DNA of 64,000 bases, taken from the NCBI RefSeq assembly GCF_027409185.1, contig NC_084462.1, positions 25,271,577-25,335,576 of the forward strand. Reading direction: 5' to 3'. The notes below the pieces were generated by a model. That model was not told where the DNA came from. It made no database searches and saw nothing but the letters and a program-made list of their open reading frames with translations. This document shows positions 44,951 through 55,839 of the stretch, one piece after another (position 1 is the first letter of the stretch; every line of letters begins with the position of its first letter). A program made the position numbers and the translations under genes. Source of the stretch: Cynocephalus volans (Eukaryota > Chordata > Mammalia > Dermoptera > Cynocephalidae).

Positions 44951-46592
44951 ATGACCTTCGATCTTTCTACAGGAAAAACTGTGGCACTATTGGTGGTGAT
45001 TCTTATGTAGAAGATTTTTTAGTGATTTGCTTTTAATAATCAAATCAATTTAGTGATTTGCTTTTAAGAATCAAATGGGCTTTATTTTAATCCCATTAAA
45101 CTAAATTTCCTGTAGTGTAAAGTGTAAAAATAGTACTGGACCTCTTAATATTTTTAAGAATAAGGCATTCTTTCATATCATAAAAGTAGAACTAAATTGA
45201 AAAAGCAATATCCAGGAATGAAAACTGTTACACAAATGCTACCTAAAACAGTTATTTAGTGATCCAGCATTGTGTCTCACAAACCAAGTTTTCTAGATAT
45301 CTGTATATACAATATATATTTTATCTTACATTTAACTTTTAAATAAGAATTCACACCTCACTACATTCACTAAAGCCCATCATGCTATGGATACTTGGGA
45401 TTAGGATTCAAGAACAGTATTATTAAAATGAAAGTCTTAAGCATACTTTTTAAGATGACCAACGGTGAAAAACCAGTTTTACTTTCTAACACATTCCTGA
45501 GATTTGGGGGCATTTACTAGCATGGCTTGAGTTGGGGGGTTGATGTAGATATCAGAATTGAAAAAATTAAAAAACAAAACCTCAGCAAGAACTGAAGTTC
45601 TCCAAAGCCAAAAGATAAATTGTATATTAATTTCTTAAACGAACAAGCAACCAAATAAACATCCCAAAGGAAAAAACTTATAAGTATACACTTTTTTAGA
45701 AGTAACTTTACCAACCAGGAAACAAAAACTCCAAAACAGGAGTTTGGAAGCAGCAAGACTATAAGGAAGAGGAAATAAAAATCGAGAGGGTAGCTGTGGT
45801 CTCTGCTACTTGGTAAATCCTTCTTTCAGTTCCATTCATTTGGGTCCAATGTGTCAGTCGTGCTTTGGGTGAGTGTTTACCGTCCAGCATTCTGTCTGCA
45901 GTTTAAGGAGCAGGCCAAGACACCCTCGGTATTTATGGCAGAGCCGTAGTTGCTCCCCGATGCACTGCAGGGGGTAGGTTGGTGTTAACAGAACCATCTG
46001 ATGCACCAGACTCTGGGAAGAAGATGGGGTAACAGAGAAGAGATTAATGTCAGAGAAAGGTGAGACCCAGTTTCCCGGATTCGATGATTACTTTGTGGAA
46101 CCTCCAGAAAAATCTGTATGTTGACATGGGCTTCCTTTTACGCAATCCTAGACAACAACGATCTTGCGAGAAATGTTTGCGCAAGCTTTCTTTGAGTTTA
46201 TTTTTAAACCCCATAAATCCATAAATGGTGTCATTCATTGCACTAACGTTATGTGAGCATTCCTTCAGAGAGGATTAAGTCCCATTGTTAAATTTACGAG
46301 GCCATTGGTCATCACTGGAATTAGAAATGATAGTATACCGTCATGTTGCAAACAGAAACTGGCAAGCTGTCCCCACTCCCTCTCACCTTTCTTTTCTCAA
46401 ACTAGAGCATTTGCATGAAATTATAAAGCATATGAAGCATTCAAAGGAACTGCATTTAAGCAGTGGTGTAAATAGAACTATCAATAGGAAAGCTAAAAAC
46501 AGAACTGCTTGCCACTCAAAATGCTACATTGTGATCTTGGGTTCTTGAAGATTTTGATGCTGGTGTAAACTAAGCACTTGATTTTATCCTGG
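44951..46592. other. AT-rich intergenic, no gene seen
   Basis: It includes a local near-duplicate (TTTAGTGATTTGCTTTTAA at about 45,018 and 45,050). No recognisable exon or repeat family otherwise. Confidence 0.4.
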
Positions 46593-47026
46593 TGTATTAG
46601 TCCGTTTTTGTTGCTTATAACAAAATACATGGAAATGGGTGATTTATAAGGAAAAACGACATTTATTGCTTACAGTTTCTGAGGCTGGGAAGTCCAAAGT
46701 CCATCTGGTGGTGGTGACAGTGACCCAGGGGTCTCACATTGTAAGACGGTGGAAGCAGAGAGAGCAGAGGGAGAGAAAGACAGACTCTCCTCTGTCTTCT
46801 TTTAAAGCCCTCAGAACCATGCCCTGACCACCATTTTTAATCCATTCACTATGGCATGTTCCTACAATCCAATCACCTCTTCAAGGCCCCACCTTACAAT
46901 TACCATAATAGGATTACCCACCCTCTTAACAGTCACAGTGGAGGCTAAGTTTCTAATATATAAAACTTGGGGGACACAATTCAAGCTTCAAAGAGTGTTG
47001 GGGGGATGTAATTCAATCCACTACAC
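46593..47026 (-). mobile_element. MaLR solo LTR, antisense
   Basis: TGTATTAGTCCGTTTTTGTT ... GGCTGGGAAGTCCAAAGTCC ... CAATCCACTACA. The near-perfect flanking duplication is CCTGG/CCTAG. Confidence 0.85.
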
Positions 47027-47289
47027 CTAGGAATCATTGTGCATGCATAAAACAAACAAGGAGGGTGGGGGGGTAGAGAGAGAGAGAAAGAGAGAGATTA
47101 AATAAAAAAACCCATGTGGAACCCACTTCACATGGAAACAGAAATTTGAAAATATTTCTTGAAAAACTTTTAGTGTATGATTTCTAGATCATAAACATAC
47201 TACAGAACTCTTAAATAAGAAAATTATACTATCAATCCTGAAAATATCTTAGGAGGCATTAAGTATATAGTGCCTGTGAGGATAGGTTT

Positions 47290-49020
47290 GAACAACTTGT
47301 GTTTTTTAACTGTAAATTCATAAATGCTCTTTGTACATTACAGATGTTAACCATTTCATCTGTCATGTGCATTGCAAATAATTTCTCCCAATTTATTCTT
47401 TGTCTACTTTGTATTGTTTTGGTACCCTTCCCCCACAAAATGTTACTTTTTGATGTAGTAGAATATGTTTAATTTTATTTTTAGATATTTTGGGTTTCTT
47501 GTTTTGGTTAAAATTGTCTTCTCAGCTCCCAAATTATACATATGGTCTCCTAAATTTTCCTCTCGGATTTTTGGATGTTTTTCCTCTTGTCTGATTGACT
47601 TTGCCTTAAAATTTAATGCTGTAAGATAAATATCCAACTTTACTTTCTGCTATGAGGATTGTCAAATGTATTGTTAAATAAATTATTCTTTCACCCAAAT
47701 TAGATTTCACCTTTGTTGTATATTGAAATAATGGAATTTATTTCTGGCTTTTCATTTCATGGATCTATTGTTTATTCTTAAGGCAGCACCACACTTATTT
47801 TTTTTTTGTCTTTTTCGTGACCGGCACTCAGCCAGTGAGTGCACCGGCCATTCCTATATGGGATCCGAACCTGTGGCGGGAGCATCGCTGCGCTCCCAGC
47901 GCCGCACTCTCACGAGTGCGCCACGGGCTCGGCCCAGCACCACACTCTTTGAATTGCAGTAGTTTTGTAATATGCTTTAATATACAAGTATTACAAAGCA
48001 GGGTCCCTCACTATTACTTTTCACATTTTTCTTCTATAGTCTTAGACATTTATTTGTCTTCATGAGCTTTAGAGTAATTTTATCCATTTAAAAAATTCAA
48101 CTCTGCTGTGGTTTTAATTAAAATTGCATTAAATGTATACATTAATTTTAGAAGACTACACATATTTATGTTATAAAAATATTTATACCCAAGAAGTTGG
48201 TACATCCTTTCCATTTGTTTAGATCTTGTTTTATCGATTTCCTTTTATATGTTCTTTCTTATTAAATTTATTCCTAAGTATTTTCCATTTGAGTTTCTAT
48301 TGTGAGTGGAAAATTTCTTTCAATTTCCATTTCTAGATGGTTATTTCTAGAATGAAAAAATGATTTATTTTATATTATATCCAGCCACCTTATTAAGGCC
48401 TTTTATTAATATAGTAGTTTTTTTTTCCCCCAACTAGCGTCTTTTGGATTTTCTAATTATACAACTTCATCAGCAAAAATGGGAACATTTAACTTTTTTG
48501 TTTTACGCCAAGTATTTCTTTTTATTTTTTGCCTTATTACATTAGCAGAACCCCCTCAAATAATTTTGAAATAGTAATGCCATTAGCAAGCAAGCACCCC
48601 TGTCTTGTTTTTGATTTCGATAAAAACAGCTTGAGTGTTTGATTATTTAGAATGTGTTATGTTCCTGTCTATTCTCTTAAATTGCTTTTTTATTGAGAAA
48701 TATGTCATGCATACAAAAGTGTGGAGAAAATGCACACACACAGATTAAAAAACAATAATAAAAGGATATCCACGTACCCATTACCAAGCTTGGGAAATTA
48801 ACCATTGCATCATAGAACCCTCCATTTGCTTCTCATCAGTTACATATGCCTCTGTCCCCCATGAGAACTGCTATCCTGAATTCTGTATTAACACTTTGAT
48901 TTTCTTTATAGTGTTACCATATAGATGTCACCCTAATCAAACTGTTGTTTAAATTAGCCTTTAAGAAACTCCATATAAATGGAGTTGTTATGCATATGTT
49001 CCTCTGTGAATTGATTCTCA
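47290..49020 (-). mobile_element. Old L1 relics, antisense
   Basis: Reverse-strand L1M ORF2 and 3' UTR pieces (ATTGCAAATAATTTCTCCCA; TCCATATAAATGGAGTTGTT), with a SINE at 47,799. No open frame. Confidence 0.65.
47799..47933 (-). mobile_element. SINE, GC-hairpin subfamily
   Basis: Reverse-strand copy with GGAGCATCGCTGCGCTCCCA in place of the usual ACACCAAGG arm, as at 38,549. AGCACCACACT is duplicated on both sides. Confidence 0.8.
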
Positions 49021-49750
49021 CCCTCAATATTAGCCTATTTCTTGGTCTTAACATGTGAAAGACCACATTCTACCATCTCCTACCAGAACCAAAAGGCTTC
49101 CCATTACTAGTTCATCCATTCTGCAAAGTGTCCAGAAGTGACATCAGTTGTCACCATCTATGCTTCGCACACCACACTACATGTTGACAAAGGGCTGAGT
49201 ATTGAAGTTACCCCTTCCCGTTGATAGTAACCACTTTCACTGCTTCTATGAGCACCTTGCCAAATCTTCCCCGTCCTGGCAGGATCCCCCTTTTCTAACA
49301 TGCCCTGTGTCCAGTTTTGCCAGCATAGAAGCTTCTTCTCCTTCTACTCTGAGCAGTTCTTTTCCAAAATCCTGACTAGTGGGGTTGAGCCCCCCAGCAC
49401 CCAGCTGGGCCTTCTGATTCTACCCTCACAGGAACCATCTGCATTTGCACAGCTCCGATAAACACACGAAGACCCAACAGGGGTTTGATCCAGTCTGCCA
49501 ATGTCACTGATGGAGTCTTGATTAGCATAAACCATAAACTCTGCCAGGATCCCAGCTGTGGTAGGTTGTGTTATTATTCAAAATATTTGTTTTCCCTCCC
49601 TGGGGTGGATCCCACCTCCTCACCCCGATGATACTGGGTGCGATGTCTGACTTGCAGGGCCTCTCCCTCTTAGTATTTCATATCCCCGGCAACCATGTGG
49701 CTTGCTTTGGCCAACAAAACATGGTTGATAGGGACGCTCCTCATCCCTGG
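49021..49750. other. Intergenic, nothing recognised
   Basis: No supported gene, RNA or repeat family. Confidence 0.4.
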
Positions 49751-49766
49751 AAAGAAGCTTTAAGAG

Positions 49767-50672
49767 CGGAACTCAAACAACTTTACAAGAAGAAAACAAG
49801 CAACCCAAGTAAAAAATGGGCAAAAGAGCTAAGTAGGCATTTCTCTAAGGAAGATATACAAATGGCCAACAGACATATGAAAAAATGCTCAACATCACTC
49901 AGCATCCGGGAAATGCAAATCAAAACCACACTGATATACCATCTCACCCCAGTTAGGATGGCTAACAAAAGACTCTGAACGATAAATGCTGGCGAGGTTG
50001 CGGAGAAAAAGGAACTCTCATACATTGTTGGTGGGACTGCAAAATGGTGCAGCCTCTATGGAAAATGGTATGGAGGTTCCTCAAACAATTGCAGATAGAT
50101 CTACCATATGACCCAGCTATCCCACTGCTGGGAATATACCCAGAGGAATGGAAATCATCAAGTCGAAGGTATACCTGTTCCCCAATGTTCATCGCAGCAC
50201 TCTTTACAATAGTCAAGAGTTGGAACCAGCCCAAATGACCATCATCAGATGAGTGGATACAGAAAATGTGGTACATCTACACAATGGAATACTACTCAGC
50301 TATAAAAACGAATGAAATACTGCCATTTGCAACAACATGGATGGACCTTGAGAGAATTATATTAAGTGAAACAAGTCAGGCACAGAAAGAGAAATACCAC
50401 ATGTTCTCACTTATTGGTGGGAGCTAAAAATTAATAAATAAATTCACACACACACACACACACACACGCACAAACCCGGGGGGGGGGGAGAAGATATAAC
50501 AACCACAATTACTTGAAGTTGATACGACAAGCAAACAGAAAGGACATTGTTGGGGGGGAGGGGGGGAGGGAGAAGGGAGGGAGGTTTTGGTGATGGGGAG
50601 CAATAATCAGCCACAATGTATATCGACAAAATAAAACTAAAAAAAAATAAATAAAAAAAAATAAAATAAAAA
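49767..50672 (+). mobile_element. Young L1, 5'-truncated (906 bp)
   Basis: C-terminal ORF2 sequence (the 50,044-50,238 frame includes [10 protein letters not shown] and [10 protein letters not shown]), then the lineage-specific 3' UTR with (CA)n, a G run and poly-A. The 16-bp duplication AAAGAAGCTTTAAGAG lies at 49,751-49,766 and 50,673-50,688. The ORF2 remnant contains stops and is not functional. Confidence 0.9.
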
Positions 50673-50688
50673 AAAGAAGCTTTAAGAG

Positions 50689-52590
50689 CCAGCTGGTGGT
50701 CTTGCCATCTGTCATTTCCCACTGCCATGAGATTGGCAATGTTCCAGACAGGAGCTGCTCTATCAGCCTGGGTCCCAGAGTGAAGACAACGTGGAAGAGA
50801 GCACAGACATTGAGATGGGTGAGTAGCATGAGCAAGAAATATAGGTGTCCACTTTCCCTGTCCTTCATAGGCAGGTGTTCAAGCAGCAGTACTCCCTGCT
50901 GGTAAATAAGTAAGCGCCATGGGAGAGAGATTGCTAATAAGCAACATTACATCTCAGGAGTGGCAGAGGTCACTTCCTCGTCATGCATGGTTTCCTGGCA
51001 GTGGTGAGAAAGGAGTAGAGCAGTAAAGAAGGGGCAGGATTTTCATAGGCTGGGAGAAAGAGGAGGGGAGTTGGAGCGGGCATTCTGGGGGTAGGAACAG
51101 TGCAGGAAAAGGCTGGAGGTGGGCAAAGCCTGAGGCCAGGAGGCCTATTGGCTGGAGCTCAAGGAGGTTGTGGGGAGTAGAAAGGTGGATGGGGAGGGAT
51201 CCAGGAGCCTGAAGGGTTGGCTTGGGATCCATCTTCCCAGGAACCTGGTGTTCCTTACAACAGGGATCCATTCATGTTTGTGGCCCCAGCACAGTGACCA
51301 GCATTTTCTGGTGTTTGATATTTAAAAAAAAAAAGAAAAGAAAAGGAAATCCCCCAAATCTCCAGTTTTGCTTCCAGCGTCTTGGCCTGCCTGGTGCTTG
51401 ACCGCATGGCTCCAGTGGTTTCCATGGAAACTGCTCTGAAAAGCAACAACACTTTTTGAAAACAAGTATCTTAATGCTGTGCAAATTGGTCAAATGTATT
51501 AAGAAATTGAAGTGGAGGACCCCAAGAATGGCCCAGCTCCCTGTCTGCTCCCTCCCCTGAGCCGTGCCAGTGGTGTCATTGTCTGGCTCTGGGCTGCACC
51601 CCATCTGGAAGCTTTATCTTTTTCTCCCTTTGCCCACTTCCTCAACTTGACCATACATCCTCCAAGGCTAGGGCAATATAATGTATCTCCAGATTTCAGC
51701 AAGGCCAGGCCCATGGAGGTGCTCAGCCAGCATTGCCCGGTGGTATTCATGATGTCTCTTGCTCGAGATCCCTCTAGCTTCTCTGGATAAAGACGAGTCC
51801 CCGGGGGAGAGCTATGAGAGGCACAGCTCTTCAGGGATCTCCCAGGGAGCCTGGCCTCTGAGAGTTCACTGGCTGCCTTTGTAATCCCTCTGTCCCTGAG
51901 TCTTGGGCTTGCTGGGAAAAGAAAGATTAGCAGAGTTCCTCTCTGTGAAGCAACTTGGATGATCAGACCTAATTTTATATTCATAATTTTGTATTTTTGT
52001 TTTTAAAGAGAAACTCTCAACTGTGGTGAGGCTGGCACTTTGACTTATGCCTTCGGATGTTCCCCCTTGACTCCAGGCCTTCCTGCACTCACCTCAACCT
52101 CCTCTGCTCCTTTCAAGCTCTCTGGGCCCCCTGACTCTCTTAACTCTGTCCCCCTGTGCTGCAGCTGAGGTCACCTCTGGGTCTCAATTTGCATGTAGAA
52201 GTCATCTCTTGGCTGAACAGAGGCTTCCATGGTGGACTCTATTTTCCTAGGCAGCAACCTGCATTACTCTAGGTTTAACATTATTTTAAAATTACTTTTA
52301 AACACATAATATAGTCTCCGAGTTGTCCAAGGCAGACAAAGCTGGGCACCAGTTTAACTGATAAGGACAGATTTAAATCCATAATAACTACTGCAATGGG
52401 GAAGAGAGTCCAGCATGAGCTGAACTCAACTTTGATTTGTATAGAGGTGACTGGATGTTTTAAAGGGAGAATGCGGGGAGAGGTTCTCGGCAAAGTCAGG
52501 GAAGTAAAAAATTACAAAAAGCAGGAAAGGGGTTTGGTCCATGTGAAACCCATCTGGGTTTACTAACTGGTGCTTGTCAAAGTCAGGCTC
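50689..52590. other. Intergenic, no gene recognised
   Basis: Mixed-composition DNA. The overlapping frames on the minus strand (51,272-51,984) have no recognisable domain. No repeat family named. Confidence 0.4.
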
Positions 52591-52660
52591 CTCACCAAGG
52601 TCAAGTGTTCAATTCCTGTACTGGCCAGCCTCCAAAAAAATAAACCAAAAAAACCCCACA
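52591..52660 (+). mobile_element. tRNA-Ile-like SINE, 5'-truncated
   Basis: CACCAAGGTCAAGTGTTCAA through TACTGGCCAGCCTCC plus an A-rich tail. AAGTCAGGCTC flanks both sides. Confidence 0.8.
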
Positions 52661-53039
52661 AGTCAGGCTCGTGACCTCCCGTGGAGGCTGGGAGGCAGAG
52701 ACCCTATGTTCAGGTGATGGCTGGAATAAAGAGTGAGTCTTTGGGCAGCCTTGAGCTTTCGCAGGTGGACACCGCAAGGGAGGCTGGTGCCACTCATAGC
52801 ATGTGGGCCTGAGCAGTTCGAAACTATGTTAGCATTTGTCCACGTCTCTACAGGCTAAGGCTAGGGACTACTTGAGAAGAAGGATGTAGTGTGGTCAAGG
52901 ACACTCTTTGCCAAAGTGAAAAATAAAAACTACAACTGCCCTGTCGTCAGGTAGGTGAGCCCCCTTCCAAATTCTGAATGCACTTGCATACGTATAGATG
53001 TATGTGCAGATGTATCCATTGGAAATATACGTGCATGTG

Positions 53040-53500
53040 TGTTTTGACAGGACTTCTTCCACGATACCATTCTTCCTGATTTGAGCATAGTATTTTATAG
53101 CAATGACTATTCCATAGTCTTTCTGGATTGAAATAATCCAGTTTGGGCTGTTTCCGATTTCCACTGGAATTACAATAACTGATTGCAGTGAACATCTGCC
53201 TCCTTGAATTTCTTCACAGAGATGGAGGGTGGAATTGCTGGGTTCTAGGACAGCATGTAAAATTTTGATAGATGCTACCAAATTGCCTTTTCAGAGCAAC
53301 ACAACCCACTTACACTCCCAGCGGCTGGGGAAGAGTGTTTATTCTTTGCACCTTTGCCAACACTGAACGGACTCAAACTTCCTAATAGCTGTTAATTTGC
53401 TCAGTCAAAATGAACATTTTTGTCTGTTTCCACTGGCTGTCTGTATTTCCTTTTCTGGGAGCTGGCCCAGGTCTTTAGAAATTAAAATAACTTCTGATTG
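53040..53500 (-). mobile_element. Old L1 3' UTR relic, antisense
   Basis: GAATTGCTGGGTTCTAGGAC, TTTTGATAGATGCTACCAAA and CACCTTTGCCAACACTGAAC match the reverse strand of the L1M 3' UTR. Confidence 0.65.
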
Positions 53501-53509
53501 AATTCTGTG

Positions 53510-54055
53510 TTACTCCCCAGTCTTGTCAGGCTGTGGGGTCACAGCCCCAGAGTCCTGCTGCTGGCAGGATGGAGAGAGGGCAGAGTGAGGTGCATTGGGT
53601 GGGTGGGCAGTTGAAGGAGAGTGAGGTTCCACCTCCCTCCCCAGCCGGTGAAATTAAAACTAGGGAGAGGCTTCCAGAGCCAGTCCAGACTCCAGAGTCC
53701 AAGTGCTCAGCCAAGCATATCTTCCTCAGGTGGGCGGGGGGACAAAGAGCAACCTTCAGGGAAAGGCAGGCTGGGAACTTGGGCCACTAGCAGCTCTCCC
53801 TGCCTGACACATCCTGGGCTTGTCCTGTCTTCTCTGTGTTTTCGCTTCCCATGGTGTTGAAGTCCGGATCTGGGGAACCTGGGGGAGGTGGGGCAGCACA
53901 AAGGTGAAGCCACTCTCAGCCCCACGCCCAGCAGGGCAGACACTGCAACCTGCAGCCTGAGCTGTGCACACCTGGGGCTGCCTCTTGCCATTGACCTCCT
54001 GTCTGGAAGCCTGCTCTGTCCCCAGCCCTGGCAGCTGGCCATGCCCACCAGAGCC
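53510..54055 (+). promoter_or_regulatory. MUC3A promoter and 5' UTR region
   Basis: Repeat-free sequence directly upstream of the signal-peptide exon. No TATA box is evident. The start codon at 54,056 has G at -3, and an in-frame upstream ATG lies at 54,041. The transcription start cannot be placed from sequence. Confidence 0.45.
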
Positions 54056-54116
54056 ATGCAGCTGCTCAGGCTCCTTGGCCTCCTCTGGATGCTCAGGGCC
54101 TCCCCAGTGGTCACAG
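54056..54116 (+). CDS. MUC3A: MUC3A exon 1 (signal peptide)
   Basis: It encodes MQLLRLLGLLWMLRASPVVT plus the first base of a Gly codon, then GTGAGG, a consensus donor in phase 1. From memory, human MUC3A begins MQLLGLL and continues with a very similar leader. The leader is a hydrophobic ER signal of about 20 residues, fitting a membrane mucin that is secreted to and displayed on intestinal microvilli as part of the glycocalyx. An in-frame ATG five codons upstream (54,041, adding MPTRA) is possible, but the 54,056 ATG matches the human start. The next exon begins at 55,840 after a 1723-bp intron; joining gives ...VVTGTLSMATS, matching human ...ATGTLSTATS. Confidence 0.85.
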
Positions 54117-55839
54117 GTGAGGGGGAGAGGGGGAGGGGCTGGAGAGACCCCCCTGATGTTTCAGAGCAGGAGCGGGGAGGGTGGCTCTGAGGCCTAAGCG
54201 AGGCCTGATGAGGGGAGCAGGGAGAGCCCAAGCAGGGGCAAGAGAAGGGCAGTTGAACCTGCTGCTGTTGCGCTCGACCAGGGCCAAGCGGGTGGCAGGG
54301 GCGATGCTCACATCTGCATCTGGAGGGAGGGGGTTACCTCTCCTCAAGGAGTGTCTTCCTACTTTGACTCTGTTTTTTGAGCCTCCCCCTACTTCTGTCA
54401 CCCACCCCAAGCCCACAGTGGGCTCTATCCCTCCCTGAACTTCCACGGGTGCCACCTTCTGCCTTCCTGAGAACCCTGCTTCTGCTCTGGGTCTCTCTCC
54501 TCTCTCTGCCTTTGGTCCCCAGGGGCACCTCCCCAGCTCCATCCCCACTCTCTCAGCCCCCATCTGGGCCCTCGTGCCTGGGTATGGCTGTTGCCATGGG
54601 CCTCAGTGGGGAGGTCCTGAAGGTTGCTTTGCTCCCAAACGGTGGGTGCGAGTCCACGCGTCAGGATCCCCACAATTCCTCTGCACGTCCCTCCTCTGCC
54701 CCGCAGTGTCTGCTTCTGAGCCCAATCCTAGACCATCCCAACCTAGAAGCCCACAGCTGGCCTTCTCGCTCACCTCTGGGGCAACCTCCTGGCTCTAAGG
54801 GCTCTAGCCTGGGAATCCTAATAATCCCCTGACCCCACTTCCTTGACATTCCCAGCTGGGCTGAGAAATGACACCCCAGCCCTCAGAAAAAAAAAATATG
54901 TCATGTCCCAGGTGAGGAGAGGCTAAAGCTGAGTGGGCAGGAGGCTGGGGGCCTGTCTTCCCCACCTCTCACCCCAAGCACAGCGAAATCTCTGGTCCTC
55001 AGTCTCACCATCTGTAAAATGGGTTGATGATGTCTAGAGAATGAGGGGGGTTCATATTGGTAAACTAATTAATTCAGTGGCCGAAACAGACTAGTTATAT
55101 AAAATATGTCTTTTTTTGTGATTTAACACTCACTGCTAAAACTTAAAGTCTCTGGAACGCACACCTGCCTGCTGAGGTATCCCTTTCTGGAGGTTTCCTT
55201 TTCTGGCTGCCCCTCAGCCTCTCAGTGTGCTCCTCTCTGCATGTCCCTCAACCTCAGTAGGACCTGAGCTTCCATCTCTTTTTTCCCTTTGATGTTCTCT
55301 ATGCAGTTTGCCCTTCTCTGACCCTTCGTCTCCTGGTTTCCATGCCATGTCCCCAGCCCAGCCTTGGCTGGGTTCTTTCTCTTTGGAAAGGAGAGTCAGC
55401 CCAGATAGCAATAGGGGACTGGAGAATGGCAGAGGCAGGTCAAAGGGTGGGGGCACAGAGCCAGGAGGGGCAGAGGACTCCAGGCAGCAGGTGGAGCAAG
55501 CAGAGGAAAGAGGGCCTGGCTGTGAGGGGGGTGGAGAAGGGAGCCTCAGCTGAACTCGCGTGTGCAGCATGGTATCCCAGGGCAGGAAGGTCAGTCATGC
55601 AGACAAGGCTGGGGCATGGGTCTGAGGGCATCCCACCCATGCTCCCCAGAGAGCAGACAAATGGTGCACTTCAGAGCCCCAAAGCTCCCAGCTCCAAACT
55701 GCCTCTCTGGGGAGACAGCGATGGCATATTCCACCTTCTGTGATATGTACCTGGATAATGGGGTTGTGAATAACCTACATGGTCTCACTATTGTAAATGG
55801 TGATGTACCAATGGATTCCTCCATTTACCACCAATACAG
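54117..55839 (+). other. MUC3A: MUC3A intron 1
   Basis: GTGAGG donor and ...CCACCAATACAG acceptor, phase 1. No recognisable repeat or exon inside. Overlapping open frames on both strands are GC-driven. Confidence 0.75.

Noticed and set aside
50044..50238. Frame with clear protein similarity
   Set aside because: This is the C-terminal end of L1 ORF2 in a 5'-truncated copy with stops, not a host gene.
3751..52660. tRNA-Ile genes
   Set aside because: The tRNA-like units have the A/B-box layout, but they carry poly-A tails and target duplications, occur as dimers and lack intact cloverleaf folding, so they are SINEs.
53707..54563. Minus-strand frames of 150-174 codons over MUC3A exon 1
   Set aside because: They overlap the well-supported plus-strand signal-peptide exon and its donor, and have no recognisable domain.
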